A stretch of 39,755 bases of DNA from Rhodococcus sp. (in: high G+C Gram-positive bacteria) (GCA_004211695.1 SEEV01000022.1:1-39755); one strand, 5' to 3'. Counted from the first letter of the stretch, positions 16,413-24,476 are shown. Translations and numbers: made by a program. Notes: generated by a model from the sequence alone, not told the origin.

Positions 16413-17654
16413 CAGTCGACTCCGTCTGAGGTAGTCCCGTCCGGCGTTGCGATGATGCGGGATGCTTGCGGCCCCGATCAAGGCGGCGAGCAGGGCGATA
16501 CCGGCGAGGATCAGGTAAGTGTGGGCGTAGCTGCCGGTCCAAGCCGACAGGGCGGTCCCCGCCCATGGTGCGAGGGCCATGATGATGACGATCGGCGCGG
16601 ACATCAGCCCGTTCAGCCGCCCGTAATAGGTGGCACCCCACCGATCGGTGATCGCGGTGGCCTGAATCAGGGTGAAGATCCCCCGAACCAGCCCGGCCCC
16701 GATGGCGACCGAGATCAGCGCCACCACCGTGGACACGATTCCGAGCAGGGCGGTGGCGACCGCGGTCGCGGCGAGAATCGCGACGATCCGAGTGCGGGCG
16801 GTGGTGCGGGCGGCCAACGGCAGGTAGCCGATGCGGCCGAGGACCTGCCCGGCCCCACCCAACCCCAAGGTCAATGCGGCCAGCGACGGGGAGAAGCCCT
16901 GCTCGATCAGCAACGGCACCAGGTTGAACACCCCAGCGAATCCTACGAGCGCACCCAGGCTCAGCGCGATGACGAGGGCGAGGAACGCCCGTGAGCGGGA
17001 GGCGTCGCGGTGATCGACCGGATGCGTGCCAGTCGGTAGGGGTGGGTCCGGCCACCGCCCGCGAAGTCCCAGCAGGTGCCCAGGCACGGTGATGATCGCC
17101 AGGATGACGGCGAGGACGAGATACGTGGCTCGCCAGTCGTATCGGTCGACCAGCACCGCGGTGAGCGGGGCGAAGACAGTGCTGGCCAGCCCGGCGGCGA
17201 GGGTGAGGATCATCAGCGCCTTGACGTGCTGGTCGCCGTACCAGCGGGTCAGCGCGGCGAACGCGGGCGGATACAGCACCGCGCCCATCGCGATCCCGGC
17301 GGCGATCCACCCGGCGTAGAAGATGGTCAGGTTCGGAGCGGCCGCTACCACCAGCAGCGCGGAGACGGCGAGGACGGATCCGGCGGTCATCACCGTCCGC
17401 GGCCCGACACGGTCGATGATTCGTCCGGCCGGGATGCCGGTCAGGGCGGCGGCGAGCTGGGACAGAGAGAACGCCGCGGTGAGCGCAGGCAGCGACCACC
17501 CGGAGTCCGCCGAAATGGACACCGACAGCACCGGAAACGCGTAATACAGGATGCCCCAGCTGGTGATCTCGGTCAGGCACAGCACCGCCAGGACCCGCCG
17601 CAGACCGGCCTCGTCGAGAGACACGCTCTGCGGCAGGGTCCTGGTGTCCGTCAT
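16404..17654 (-). CDS. MFS transporter in the arsenic locus
   Basis: 416 residues, 12 predicted membrane segments, beginning ITSWGILYYAFPVLSVSISADSGWS-type (split here: ITSWGILYYAF, then SISADSGWS), with loop motif GRIIDRVGPRTVM. This is the MFS subgroup related to oxalate/monocarboxylate carriers. It starts 3 bp after the ArsO-like flavoprotein stop, so the two form one operon under the divergent ars promoter. Export of an arsenical product made by the flavoprotein or the acetyltransferase would fit the context. No substrate residue can be identified. Confidence 0.85.
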   Translation of the reverse strand: MTDTRTLPQSVSLDEAGLRRVLAVLCLTEITSWGILYYAFPVLSVSISADSGWSLPALTAAFSLSQLAAALTGIPAGRIIDRVGPRTVMTAGSVLAVSALLVVAAAPNLTIFYAGWIAAGIAMGAVLYPPAFAALTRWYGDQHVKALMILTLAAGLASTVFAPLTAVLVDRYDWRATYLVLAVILAIITVPGHLLGLRGRWPDPPLPTGTHPVDHRDASRSRAFLALVIALSLGALVGFAGVFNLVPLLIEQGFSPSLAALTLGLGGAGQVLGRIGYLPLAARTTARTRIVAILAATAVATALLGIVSTVVALISVAIGAGLVRGIFTLIQATAITDRWGATYYGRLNGLMSAPIVIIMALAPWAGTALSAWTGSYAHTYLILAGIALLAALIGAASIPHHRNAGRDYLRRSRLSQ

Positions 17655-17657
17655 CGG

Positions 17658-18995
17658 TTATCCGCCCGCGCGTGCTGACAGGGTGACCAGCTGCGGAGTC
17701 GGTGCGGAGCAGCACCCGCCCTCGGCGGTCGCGGGCTCGGGGTCGTCGAACACCCCGGCGCCGCCGCACACCCCTGTTTCGGGGAGGGTCAGCTCGACCC
17801 GGGCGGCGGATTCGTGGTCGCCGTCGAGGGCGGCCGCGATGGAGCGGACCTGCTCGTACCCGGTCATCGCCAGGAACGTCGGGGCGCGGCCGTAGCTCTT
17901 CATTCCGGCCAGGAACACATTCGGTTCCGGATGGGAGAGTTCGGCGACTCCGTGTGGGTAGACGGTGCCGCAGGAGTGCACGTTCGGGTCGATCAACGGC
18001 GCCAACTGGGTCGGGGCTTGAAGCACCGGGTCGAGGCCGAGGCGGATCTCCGACAGCCAGGACAGGTCCGGCCGGAACCCGGTGAGCACCACCACCTGGT
18101 CCACGTCGTCGATGCGGGCGCCGGTATCGGAGACCAACGTCACCTGTTCGCCGTGGGGTTCGACGGCGGCGGTGCGGAAGCCGGTGACCACTTGCAGCAT
18201 CCCGTCGTCGACGGCCCGCTTGGCGCGTAAACCCAGGGCGCCGCGGGCGGGCAGCTGATCGGCCTCGCCGCCGCCGAAGGTGGAGCCGACGTCGCCGCGG
18301 CGCATCACCCAGCTGATCCGGGTGCCCGGGGCCTGCTTCTCCAGATTGGCCAGCGCCACGATCGCGGTCAGCGCGGAGTGGCCGCTGCCGGCGATCACGG
18401 TGTGCTTGCCGGCGTAACGGGCGCGTACGGCCGGGTCGTCGAGGTTCGGGACCCGGTAGTCGATCCGGTCGGCGGCGGCCCTCTCGCCGAGGGCAGGCAG
18501 TCCTTCGCCGCCGAGCGGGTTCGGGGTGCCCCAGGTGCCTGAGGCATCGATGACAGCCTGGGCGACGACGCGGTCGTCGGTGCCGTCGGCGCGGCGCAGG
18601 TGCACCGACAGCGGTTCGGTGTCGCGGCCGGCGTCGACGACCCGGTCGCGGCCGCGGCGGGCCACCCCGATCACCTCGGTATGCAGCTGCACCGTATCCC
18701 CGAGGGCGGCAGCCAGGGGCTGGAGGTAGTCGCGGGTCCAGTCCTGGCCGGTCGGATATCCATCGTCGTCGGGGGCGGTCCAGTCGGTGGTCGTGACGAG
18801 GAGGCGGCGGGCGGCGGGGTCGATCAGCTCACCCCAGCGGGAGAACAGCCGCACGTGGTTCCACTCCGCGATCGCGGCACCGGCCATCGGACCGCGCTCG
18901 AAGACCAGCGGGGTCAGGCCGCGCTCGCGGAGCTGCGCCGCGGCAGCCAGGCCGACCGGTCCCGCTCCCACTACGACTACGGGCAAGTTCGTCAT
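17658..18995 (-). CDS. FAD/NAD(P)-binding oxidoreductase, ArsO-like, with Cys-rich tail
   Basis: 445 residues. An N-terminal FAD-binding fold (VVVVGAGPVGLAAAAQL), a second nucleotide fold (HTVIAGSGHSALTAIVAL) and a flavin-monooxygenase-like core are visible. Flavoproteins of this type, named ArsO, occur in Streptomyces ars clusters. The last 40 residues carry GVCGG and GGCCSAP, an arsenic-type thiol cluster outside the usual fold. The 18-bp operator arm at 19008-19025 sits 13 bp upstream of its start, so arsenical-dependent repression is likely. It is followed by the MFS gene. Reaction unproven; oxidation or reduction of an arsenical is inferred. Confidence 0.75.
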   Translation of the reverse strand: MTNLPVVVVGAGPVGLAAAAQLRERGLTPLVFERGPMAGAAIAEWNHVRLFSRWGELIDPAARRLLVTTTDWTAPDDDGYPTGQDWTRDYLQPLAAALGDTVQLHTEVIGVARRGRDRVVDAGRDTEPLSVHLRRADGTDDRVVAQAVIDASGTWGTPNPLGGEGLPALGERAAADRIDYRVPNLDDPAVRARYAGKHTVIAGSGHSALTAIVALANLEKQAPGTRISWVMRRGDVGSTFGGGEADQLPARGALGLRAKRAVDDGMLQVVTGFRTAAVEPHGEQVTLVSDTGARIDDVDQVVVLTGFRPDLSWLSEIRLGLDPVLQAPTQLAPLIDPNVHSCGTVYPHGVAELSHPEPNVFLAGMKSYGRAPTFLAMTGYEQVRSIAAALDGDHESAARVELTLPETGVCGGAGVFDDPEPATAEGGCCSAPTPQLVTLSARAGG

Positions 18996-19007
18996 CTCGG
19001 AATCCTT

Positions 19008-19087
19008 TCATCGATATTCATCGATCCTCTGATTTTGGAGAGTATCGATGAATATCGATGAATGCAACCATCGACGGATATCGATAT
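19008..19087. promoter_or_regulatory. Divergent ars promoter with inverted 18-bp operators
   Basis: TCATCGATATTCATCGAT (19008-19025) is the exact reverse complement of ATCGATGAATATCGATGA (19044-19061); the arms are 18 bp apart. A third, degenerate copy is at 19070-19087. Each holds a TCGA-N6-TCGA core (19011-19024, 19045-19058, 19071-19084). The region separates arsO-mfs from arsR-gnat and would let an ArsR dimer close both promoters. Confidence 0.8.
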
Positions 19088-19096
19088 AGTGAAGGC

Positions 19097-19966
19097 ATGA
19101 CTTCCCTGGACATGCCGGCCGTCCGCACCGCCGCGGTGGACTCCGTGGACGCGCTGGCGCCGGACGATGCGGCCACTTACGCCGGGTGGTTCGCCTGCCT
19201 GGCCGATCCCACTCGGGTCCGGCTGCTGCACCAGGTCGCCAGCCATCCCGCGGGCATCACCGTCGGCGAGCTCGCCGAGGCGCTGGGCATCGGACAGCCC
19301 ACCGTCTCGCACCACGTCCGCAAGCTCGCCGACGTCGGATTCGTCACCGTCCACAAGGACCGCACCAGCACCGTCGTCAGGGTCAACCCGTCCTGCTGCA
19401 CCGGCCTCCCGCACGCCGCCGATGCGGTGATGGGCGTCCTGACCCCGCGCCCGTGCTGCCCGGACGACCTACCCGACGACGTGACCGTGCGCCGGATGCG
19501 CGAGCAGGACTGGGACGACGTCCGCCGGATCTACGGCGAGGGCATCGCCACCCGCACCGCCACCTTCACCACCGAAGTCCCTGCCCGGGACACCCTGGAC
19601 GAACAGTGGCTCCCCGATCATCGGTGGGTCGCCGAGATCGACGGCACGGTGGTCGGCTGGGCCGCCCTGAGCCCGGTGTCCGGACGGGACTGCTACCAGG
19701 GCGTCGCCGAGAACTCGATCTACGTCGGTGACGGGATGCGGGGGCGCGGTGTCGGCAAGGCCCTGCTGCGCACCCAGGTGATCGCCGCCGACGAGGCCGG
19801 CCTCTGGACCTTGCAGACCTCGATCTTCCCGGAGAACCGGGCCAGCATCGCCCTTCACCATTCCGCCGGATTCCGCACCATCGGTGTGCGCGAACGGATC
19901 GCCCAACTCGACGGCATCTGGCGCGACACCGTCTTCCTCGAACGTCGCACCCCCGCCGCGGGCTAG
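19097..19966 (+). CDS. ArsR repressor fused to a GNAT acetyltransferase (ArsN-like)
   Basis: 289 residues. Residues 25-98 are an ArsR winged helix (WFACLADPTRVRLLHQVAS, then IGQPTVSHHVRKLADVGFV). Cys100-Cys101 and Cys120-Cys121 follow and could bind As(III). Residues 128-285 are a complete GNAT of the phosphinothricin/ArsN type, with RRIYGEGIATRTATF, the acetyl-CoA loop MRGRGVGKALL and IFPENRASIALHHSAGF. ArsN1 enzymes acetylate the antibiotic arsinothricin. ATG at 19097 follows GAAGG and lies just beyond the operators. It is divergent from arsO-mfs and 2 bp ahead of the DinB gene. A fused sensor and detoxifying enzyme is the natural reading; the GNAT substrate is inferred. Confidence 0.88.
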   Translation: MTSLDMPAVRTAAVDSVDALAPDDAATYAGWFACLADPTRVRLLHQVASHPAGITVGELAEALGIGQPTVSHHVRKLADVGFVTVHKDRTSTVVRVNPSCCTGLPHAADAVMGVLTPRPCCPDDLPDDVTVRRMREQDWDDVRRIYGEGIATRTATFTTEVPARDTLDEQWLPDHRWVAEIDGTVVGWAALSPVSGRDCYQGVAENSIYVGDGMRGRGVGKALLRTQVIAADEAGLWTLQTSIFPENRASIALHHSAGFRTIGVRERIAQLDGIWRDTVFLERRTPAAG

Positions 19967-19968
19967 CC

Positions 19969-20502
19969 ATGACCGAACCGCCACCACCGGTGGATCGGGC
20001 AGCGATCGCCGCGGACCTCGAGCGCGCCCGGATCGCGCTGCACGGGCTGGTCGAGGGCGCGAGCGCCGAGGTGCTCGATCGACGCTCGTCCGGTACCCGA
20101 TGGACGAACGAGCAACTGCTGTTCCACATGGTGTTCGGCTACATGGTGGTGCGCCGACTGCTGGTGCTGGTCCGGGTGTTCTCCCGGCTGCCCGACCGGG
20201 TCGGCCGAGGATTCGCGTGGGTTCTGGACGCGGCCACCCCGGTGTTCCACGAGATCAACTACCTCGGCTCGTGCGCGGCCGCGACCGTGTTCGACCGCCG
20301 CCGGATGGGCCGACATTGCGACCGTGTCATCGCCGAGCTGCAACGCTCCCTGTCCAAGGAATCGGAGACGAATCTGCGGCGCAGCATGGCATTCCCGGTG
20401 CGCTGGGATCCGTTCTTCACCGAGACCATGACCCTCGAACAGGTCTACCGGTACCCGGGCAAGCATTTCGACTTCCACCGCGCCCAGCTCACACTCGGCT
20501 GA
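19969..20502 (+). CDS. DinB-like four-helix protein
   Basis: 177 residues. The DinB/YfiT layout is seen: an early helix with TNEQLLFHM, and a C-terminal KHFDFH pair, giving the three His residues that bind a metal in this superfamily. Relatives include mycothiol- and bacillithiol-dependent transferases. It starts 2 bp after the ArsR-GNAT stop, so it is cotranscribed with it. In a mycothiol-using host, a thiol-transfer step on an arsenical would fit, but this is inference. A perfect hairpin overlaps its 3' end. Confidence 0.75.
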   Translation: MTEPPPPVDRAAIAADLERARIALHGLVEGASAEVLDRRSSGTRWTNEQLLFHMVFGYMVVRRLLVLVRVFSRLPDRVGRGFAWVLDAATPVFHEINYLGSCAAATVFDRRRMGRHCDRVIAELQRSLSKESETNLRRSMAFPVRWDPFFTETMTLEQVYRYPGKHFDFHRAQLTLG

Positions 20503-20519
20503 CGCATTCAGCCGAGTGT
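20491..20519 (+). terminator. Hairpin terminator after arsR-gnat-dinB
   Basis: ACACTCGGCTGA (20491-20502) and TCAGCCGAGTGT (20508-20519) pair perfectly over 12 bp with a CGCAT loop. The stem includes the DinB stop codon. There is no T tract. It separates this operon from the methyltransferase gene. Confidence 0.7.
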
Positions 20520-20721
20520 CGCAGCGCAGTCAGGCTTCCTGAGGCGGACTCCGCCAGCGACTCGGGCGAGCTGGCGGTGCCCCGGTTCGCGGCAACGAGT
20601 CGAGGCATCAGTCGCACGTAGGCGACCATGCCGATCACCTCGCGTGCATCCTTCCGAACCAACCGGCGTCTATAGGTGTGCCGACATCCCGGCACCCGAC
20701 ATCGAGTACGAGGAAACTTTC

Positions 20722-21564
20722 ATGACCACCATTCCCACCGATACAGACACCGACCGCGCGCTCAAGGCAAAGCACCGGGCGTTGTGGGCCTCCGGCGACT
20801 ACCCGACCGTCGCCGCCGAGCTGATCCCGACCCTCGGCGAGGTGCTCGTGGAGGCGGCCGATATCCGCTCCGGCCAGCGGGTGCTCGACGTGGCCGCCGG
20901 CAGCGGCAACGCCGCGATCCCGGCTGCCGCACGTGGCGCCACCGTCGTCGCGTCGGACCTGACGCCGGAACTGTTCGTCGCCGGGCGAGCGATCGCCGCC
21001 CAGCGCGGCGTCGAGCTGGACTGGGTCGAGGCCGACGCAGAGGCGTTGGCGTTCGACGACGACAGCTTCGACGCCGTCATCTCGGTCGTCGGAGCAATGT
21101 TCGCGCCGCACCATCGGCAGACCGCCGACGAGATGCTGCGAGTCTGCCGGCCCGGCGGCACCATCGCGATGATCAACTGGACACCGCAGGGCCTGATCGG
21201 CAACCTGTTCAAGACCATGGGACCCTACGCACCGCCCCCGCCGCGCGGTGCGACCCCGCCGCCGTTGTGGGGCGACGAGCAGCACGTCCGCGACCTGTTC
21301 GGCGACCGGGTGACCGCGCTCGACGCGCACCGCCAGTCGCTCGTGATCGACCGCTTCGCAGACCCGACCGAGTTCCGGGAGTTCTGGAAACGCAATTATG
21401 GCCCGACGATCGCTGTGTACCGCCACAATGCCGCGGACCCGGATCGGATCGCGAACCTCGAGCGAGATTTCCTGCAGTTCCTCACTGCATGGAATCGGGC
21501 CGATGCGCCCGGTCGGACACTGTACGAGGCTGAGTACCTGCTCGTCACCGCACGCAAGCGGTAG
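20722..21564 (+). CDS. Class I SAM-dependent methyltransferase
   Basis: 280 residues. SAM motif I is VLDVAAGSGNAAIPAA, motif II-like ASDLTPEL, and motif IV EALAFDDDSFDAVISVVGAMF, as in the UbiE/Methyltransf_11 group. It lacks the Cys set of ArsM, so arsenite methylation is not supported by the sequence. The ATG at 20722 follows GAGGAAAC; the 219-bp upstream gap contains the inverted repeat GTGCCG (20678-20683)/CGGCAC (20690-20695). It stands alone between the two arms of the ars locus; whether it belongs to arsenic metabolism is open. Confidence 0.85.
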   Translation: MTTIPTDTDTDRALKAKHRALWASGDYPTVAAELIPTLGEVLVEAADIRSGQRVLDVAAGSGNAAIPAAARGATVVASDLTPELFVAGRAIAAQRGVELDWVEADAEALAFDDDSFDAVISVVGAMFAPHHRQTADEMLRVCRPGGTIAMINWTPQGLIGNLFKTMGPYAPPPPRGATPPPLWGDEQHVRDLFGDRVTALDAHRQSLVIDRFADPTEFREFWKRNYGPTIAVYRHNAADPDRIANLERDFLQFLTAWNRADAPGRTLYEAEYLLVTARKR

Positions 21565-21661
21565 CCCGCATTGGCCCTCGGTCACCGGCAGCGGGTCCCA
21601 GGATCGCGGAACTCACCGCCTTCGCCGCAGAGTTGAGAATGGCGGCATGCGTACCACTGGG

Positions 21662-21760
21662 AGGTCGCCGCCCGCGCCGGAGTGAATGTGCAGACGCTGC
21701 GGTACTACGAGCATCGAGGCCTGTTGGAGGAGCCGCCCCGGTCTTCGGCCGGGCATCGGT
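21662..21760 (+). pseudogene. Remnant of a MerR-type regulator (HTH only)
   Basis: About 33 codons read EVAARAGVNVQTLRYYEHRG then LLEEPPRSSAGHRF, the start of a MerR DNA-binding domain. No proper start codon precedes it, and after position 21760 the frame loses all similarity just before the arsR promoter. It is probably the stump of a mer-like or soxR-like regulator left when the ars genes were joined here. Confidence 0.75.
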
Positions 21761-21782
21761 TCGCCTGTTGGGTTTGCCTCCT

Positions 21783-21818
21783 GCTTCGACATCTGTCAAT
21801 ATCGACATATGTCGAAGC
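21783..21818. promoter_or_regulatory. Operator at the start of the second arsR
   Basis: Outer arms GCTTCGACAT (21783-21792) and ATGTCGAAGC (21809-21818) are exact reverse complements, and inside lies the perfect palindrome TCGACATATGTCGA (21802-21815). The arsR start codon is part of it. It shares the TCGA-N6-TCGA form with the sites at 19011-19084 and 27451-27464. Confidence 0.72.
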
Positions 21819-22198
21819 AAGAGGTATCGGAGAGCGGTGCCTGCTGCTCACCCCTGGCACGCGAACCCCTGACCGAGGACTGGGCCGGGGATCTGGCCCG
21901 GATGTTCAAGGCACTCGGTGACCCCGTCCGCCTACGCCTGCTGTCGCTGATCGCCTCCCATGCCGGCGGCGAGGCCTGCGTGTGCGACATCTCCGCCACG
22001 ATCGACCTGTCCCAGCCGACGATCTCCCATCACCTGAAGGTGCTGCGTCAGGCCGGGCTGCTGGACTGCGAGCGCCGCGGCACCTGGGTCTACTACTGGG
22101 TGATCCCCTCCGCGCTGCAGCAGCTGTCCGCCGTGCTGCTCACCGAGAGCGGACCGGTCGTCCCCTCCGAGGCGTGCGCCACGGAGGTACCGGCATGA
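21809..22198 (+). CDS. arsR: ArsR family arsenical repressor
   Basis: 129 residues. Winged helix LARMFKALGDPVRLRLLSLI, then DLSQPTISHHLKVLRQAGLL. Metal thiols are ACC near the N terminus (Cys12, Cys13) and the alpha-3 type EACVCD (Cys57, Cys59), a good As(III) site. The ATG at 21809 lies inside the operator and has no ribosome site upstream, so a leaderless message is likely; no downstream start keeps Cys12-13. Its stop overlaps the acr3 start (ATGA), making it first gene of arsR-acr3-arsC-arsC-arsD-arsA. Confidence 0.92.
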   Translation: MSKQEVSESGACCSPLAREPLTEDWAGDLARMFKALGDPVRLRLLSLIASHAGGEACVCDISATIDLSQPTISHHLKVLRQAGLLDCERRGTWVYYWVIPSALQQLSAVLLTESGPVVPSEACATEVPA

Positions 22199-23310
22199 GT
22201 GAGGTAACCACCACCGATCACCCCGCCGTTGTCGGCAAGCTCTCGACCCTCGACCGGTTCCTGCCGGTGTGGATCGGCGTCGCCATGGTCGCCGGCCTGC
22301 TCCTCGGCCGGATGATCCCCGGACTCGGCGACACTCTGTCCGCCGTCGAGATCGACGGCATCTCACTGCCGATCGCCCTTGGTCTGCTGATCATGATGTA
22401 CCCGGTGCTCGCCAAGGTCCGCTACGACCGCCTCGACACCGTCACCGGCGACCGCAAACTCCTCATCGGCTCACTGTTGCTGAACTGGGTGCTGGGACCG
22501 GCGCTGATGTTCGCCCTGGCCTGGCTGTTGCTGCCGGACCTGCCCGAGTACCGCACCGGCCTGATCATCGTCGGCCTCGCCCGGTGCATCGCCATGGTCA
22601 TCATCTGGAACGACCTCGCCTGCGGCGACCGGGAAGCCGCCGCCGTGCTGGTCGCGATCAACTCGGTGTTTCAGGTGATCATGTTCGCCGTCCTCGGCTG
22701 GTTCTACCTCTCGGTTCTGCCCGGCTGGTTGGGCCTGGAGCAGACGACCATCGACACCTCGCCGTGGCAGATCGCCAAATCGGTGCTGATCTTCCTCGGC
22801 ATCCCGCTGCTCGCCGGTTACCTGACCCGCCGCTTCGGTGAGAAGGCCAAGGGTCGCACCTGGTACGAAACCAAGTTCATCCCGAAGATCGGGCCCTGGG
22901 CGCTGTACGGGTTGCTGTTCACCATCGTGATCCTCTTCGCCCTGCAGGGTGAGCAGATTACCTCCCAGCCGTGGGACGTCGTGCGGATCGCGATCCCGCT
23001 TCTCGCCTATTTCGCGATCATGTGGGGCGGCGGCTACGCGCTCGGCGCCGTCATGGGCCTGGGCTACGAACGCACCACCACCCTGGCGTTCACCGCCGCC
23101 GGCAACAACTTCGAACTCGCCATCGCGGTGGCCATCGCCACCTACGGCGCCACCTCCGGGCAGGCATTGGCCGGTGTCGTCGGCCCGCTGATCGAGGTCC
23201 CCGTCCTCGTGGGCCTGGTCTACGTGTCGTTGGCGCTGCGCAAACACTTCTCGCATTCCGCTGGTTTCATCGACACCCCCGCATCTCCATCTGTGACGAA
23301 GGAGTCCTGA
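22195..23310 (+). CDS. acr3: Arsenite efflux permease ACR3
   Basis: 371 residues, ten predicted membrane segments. It has the ACR3 signature LARCIAMVIIWNDLACGD with the essential Cys in helix 4, and FTAAGNNFELAIAVAIATYG in the second half. ACR3 exports As(III) from the cytoplasm driven by the proton gradient, or by ATP when joined to ArsA. It overlaps arsR at the 5' end and the first arsC at the 3' end (TGATG), so expression is coupled. Length matches bacterial ACR3(1)/(2) proteins. Confidence 0.96.
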   Translation: MSEVTTTDHPAVVGKLSTLDRFLPVWIGVAMVAGLLLGRMIPGLGDTLSAVEIDGISLPIALGLLIMMYPVLAKVRYDRLDTVTGDRKLLIGSLLLNWVLGPALMFALAWLLLPDLPEYRTGLIIVGLARCIAMVIIWNDLACGDREAAAVLVAINSVFQVIMFAVLGWFYLSVLPGWLGLEQTTIDTSPWQIAKSVLIFLGIPLLAGYLTRRFGEKAKGRTWYETKFIPKIGPWALYGLLFTIVILFALQGEQITSQPWDVVRIAIPLLAYFAIMWGGGYALGAVMGLGYERTTTLAFTAAGNNFELAIAVAIATYGATSGQALAGVVGPLIEVPVLVGLVYVSLALRKHFSHSAGFIDTPASPSVTKES

Positions 23311-23993
23311 TGTCCGAGAGCCCGCTCGATGAGGAACTGCGCTCCCAGGTCCATCGGGCGCAGCCGGAACTGTTGATGCCGCAGGCGGTGCTGTCCCGTA
23401 CCGCGGAGGATCTGGCCGCGAAGTACACCGGGGTGTTCTCCCCGCAGACGGTGGAGCGGTACGTCTTCGAGTCCTACACCGCGCTGCGGCGCACCGCGAA
23501 GGTGCACACCCACCTGACCACCTTGGCGGGCCGGTTCGCCGCCGACCGGCTCACCGCCCTGGCCCAATCGCAGGGTGCGGCACCGAAGGATGTGCCCGAG
23601 GTGCTGTTCGTCTGCGTCCACAACGCCGGCCGCTCCCAGATGGCCGCAGCCTTGCTCGATCACCACGCGCAGGGGCGGGTGCACGTCCGGTCCGCGGGCT
23701 CGGCACCGATCCACGCGATCAACCCGACCGTGGCCGAGGCGATGACCGAACTCGCCCTGGACCTGGGCGCCGAGTACCCCAAGCCGTTGACCGACGACGT
23801 CGTCGCCGCGGCGGACGTGGTGGTGTCGATGGGCTGCGGCGACGCCTGCGCGGTCTACACCGGTAAGCGGTACCTGGACTGGGCCCTCGACGACCCCGAA
23901 GGCCCACCCCTCGAAACGGTGCGGGTGATCCGCGACGATCTCGACGCCCGGGTGCAGCAGCTGCTGCGCGAGCTCACCACCGTCCCGGCCTGA
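23310..23993 (+). CDS. arsC: Arsenate reductase with extra N-terminal helical domain
   Basis: 227 residues. Residues 97-227 form a low-molecular-weight phosphatase-type ArsC with the P-loop C102-VHNAG-R108-S (C-X5-R). The first 90 residues are a separate helical module (VFSPQTVERYVFESYTALRR) known from actinobacterial ArsC and ArsB-ArsC fusions; its role is not settled. Actinobacterial enzymes of this fold, such as Corynebacterium ArsC1/2, use mycothiol and mycoredoxin. Its start overlaps the acr3 stop. A second, short ArsC follows. Confidence 0.92.
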   Translation: MSESPLDEELRSQVHRAQPELLMPQAVLSRTAEDLAAKYTGVFSPQTVERYVFESYTALRRTAKVHTHLTTLAGRFAADRLTALAQSQGAAPKDVPEVLFVCVHNAGRSQMAAALLDHHAQGRVHVRSAGSAPIHAINPTVAEAMTELALDLGAEYPKPLTDDVVAAADVVVSMGCGDACAVYTGKRYLDWALDDPEGPPLETVRVIRDDLDARVQQLLRELTTVPA

Positions 23994-24051
23994 CAGAACC
24001 GGCCGGACCCCACCGACTTCCGTTCTCGTTCCACCGAAAGGACCTCCGTTC

Positions 24052-24462
24052 ATGTCCGACACCCCGAGCGTGTTGTTCGTCTGCGTCCATAACGCCGGCC
24101 GTTCCCAGATGGCCGCCGGATTCCTGCACCACCTCGCCGGTGATCAGATCGAGGTCCGCTCCGCCGGATCCGCCCCGGCCGATCAGGTGAACCCGGCCGC
24201 CGTCGAAGCGATGGCCGAACTCGGCATCGACATCTCCACCGAGTCCCCGAAGACTCTCACCGTCGACGCGGTGCAAGCCTCCGACGTTGTCATCACCATG
24301 GGCTGTGGTGACACCTGCCCGGTCTTCCCCGGCAAGAGCTACCGGGACTGGGTCCTCGAGGATCCGGCCGGTCAGGGCGTTGACGCGGTGCGCCCGATCC
24401 GTGACCAGATCAAGGCCAAGGTCGAGGCGCTGATCGCCGAACTCGTCCCCGCCACCGCCTGA
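24052..24462 (+). CDS. arsC: Arsenate reductase (LMW phosphatase fold)
   Basis: 136 residues. P-loop FVC11VHNAGR17SQMA, then GSAPADQVNPAAVEAM and the DPAGQGVDAVRPIRDQI tail. Only one catalytic-type Cys is followed by a late CGDTC pair, fitting the actinobacterial mycothiol-linked group. The N-terminal module of the preceding ArsC is absent. It starts 58 bp after it, with an AAAGGACC site. Tandem arsC genes probably raise arsenate reduction capacity or use different thiols. Confidence 0.93.
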   Translation: MSDTPSVLFVCVHNAGRSQMAAGFLHHLAGDQIEVRSAGSAPADQVNPAAVEAMAELGIDISTESPKTLTVDAVQASDVVITMGCGDTCPVFPGKSYRDWVLEDPAGQGVDAVRPIRDQIKAKVEALIAELVPATA

Positions 24463-24476
24463 ACCGGGTGACCACC

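Noticed and set aside
20722..21564. Methyltransferase as ArsM
   Set aside because: The Cys ligands that bind As(III) in ArsM are not present.
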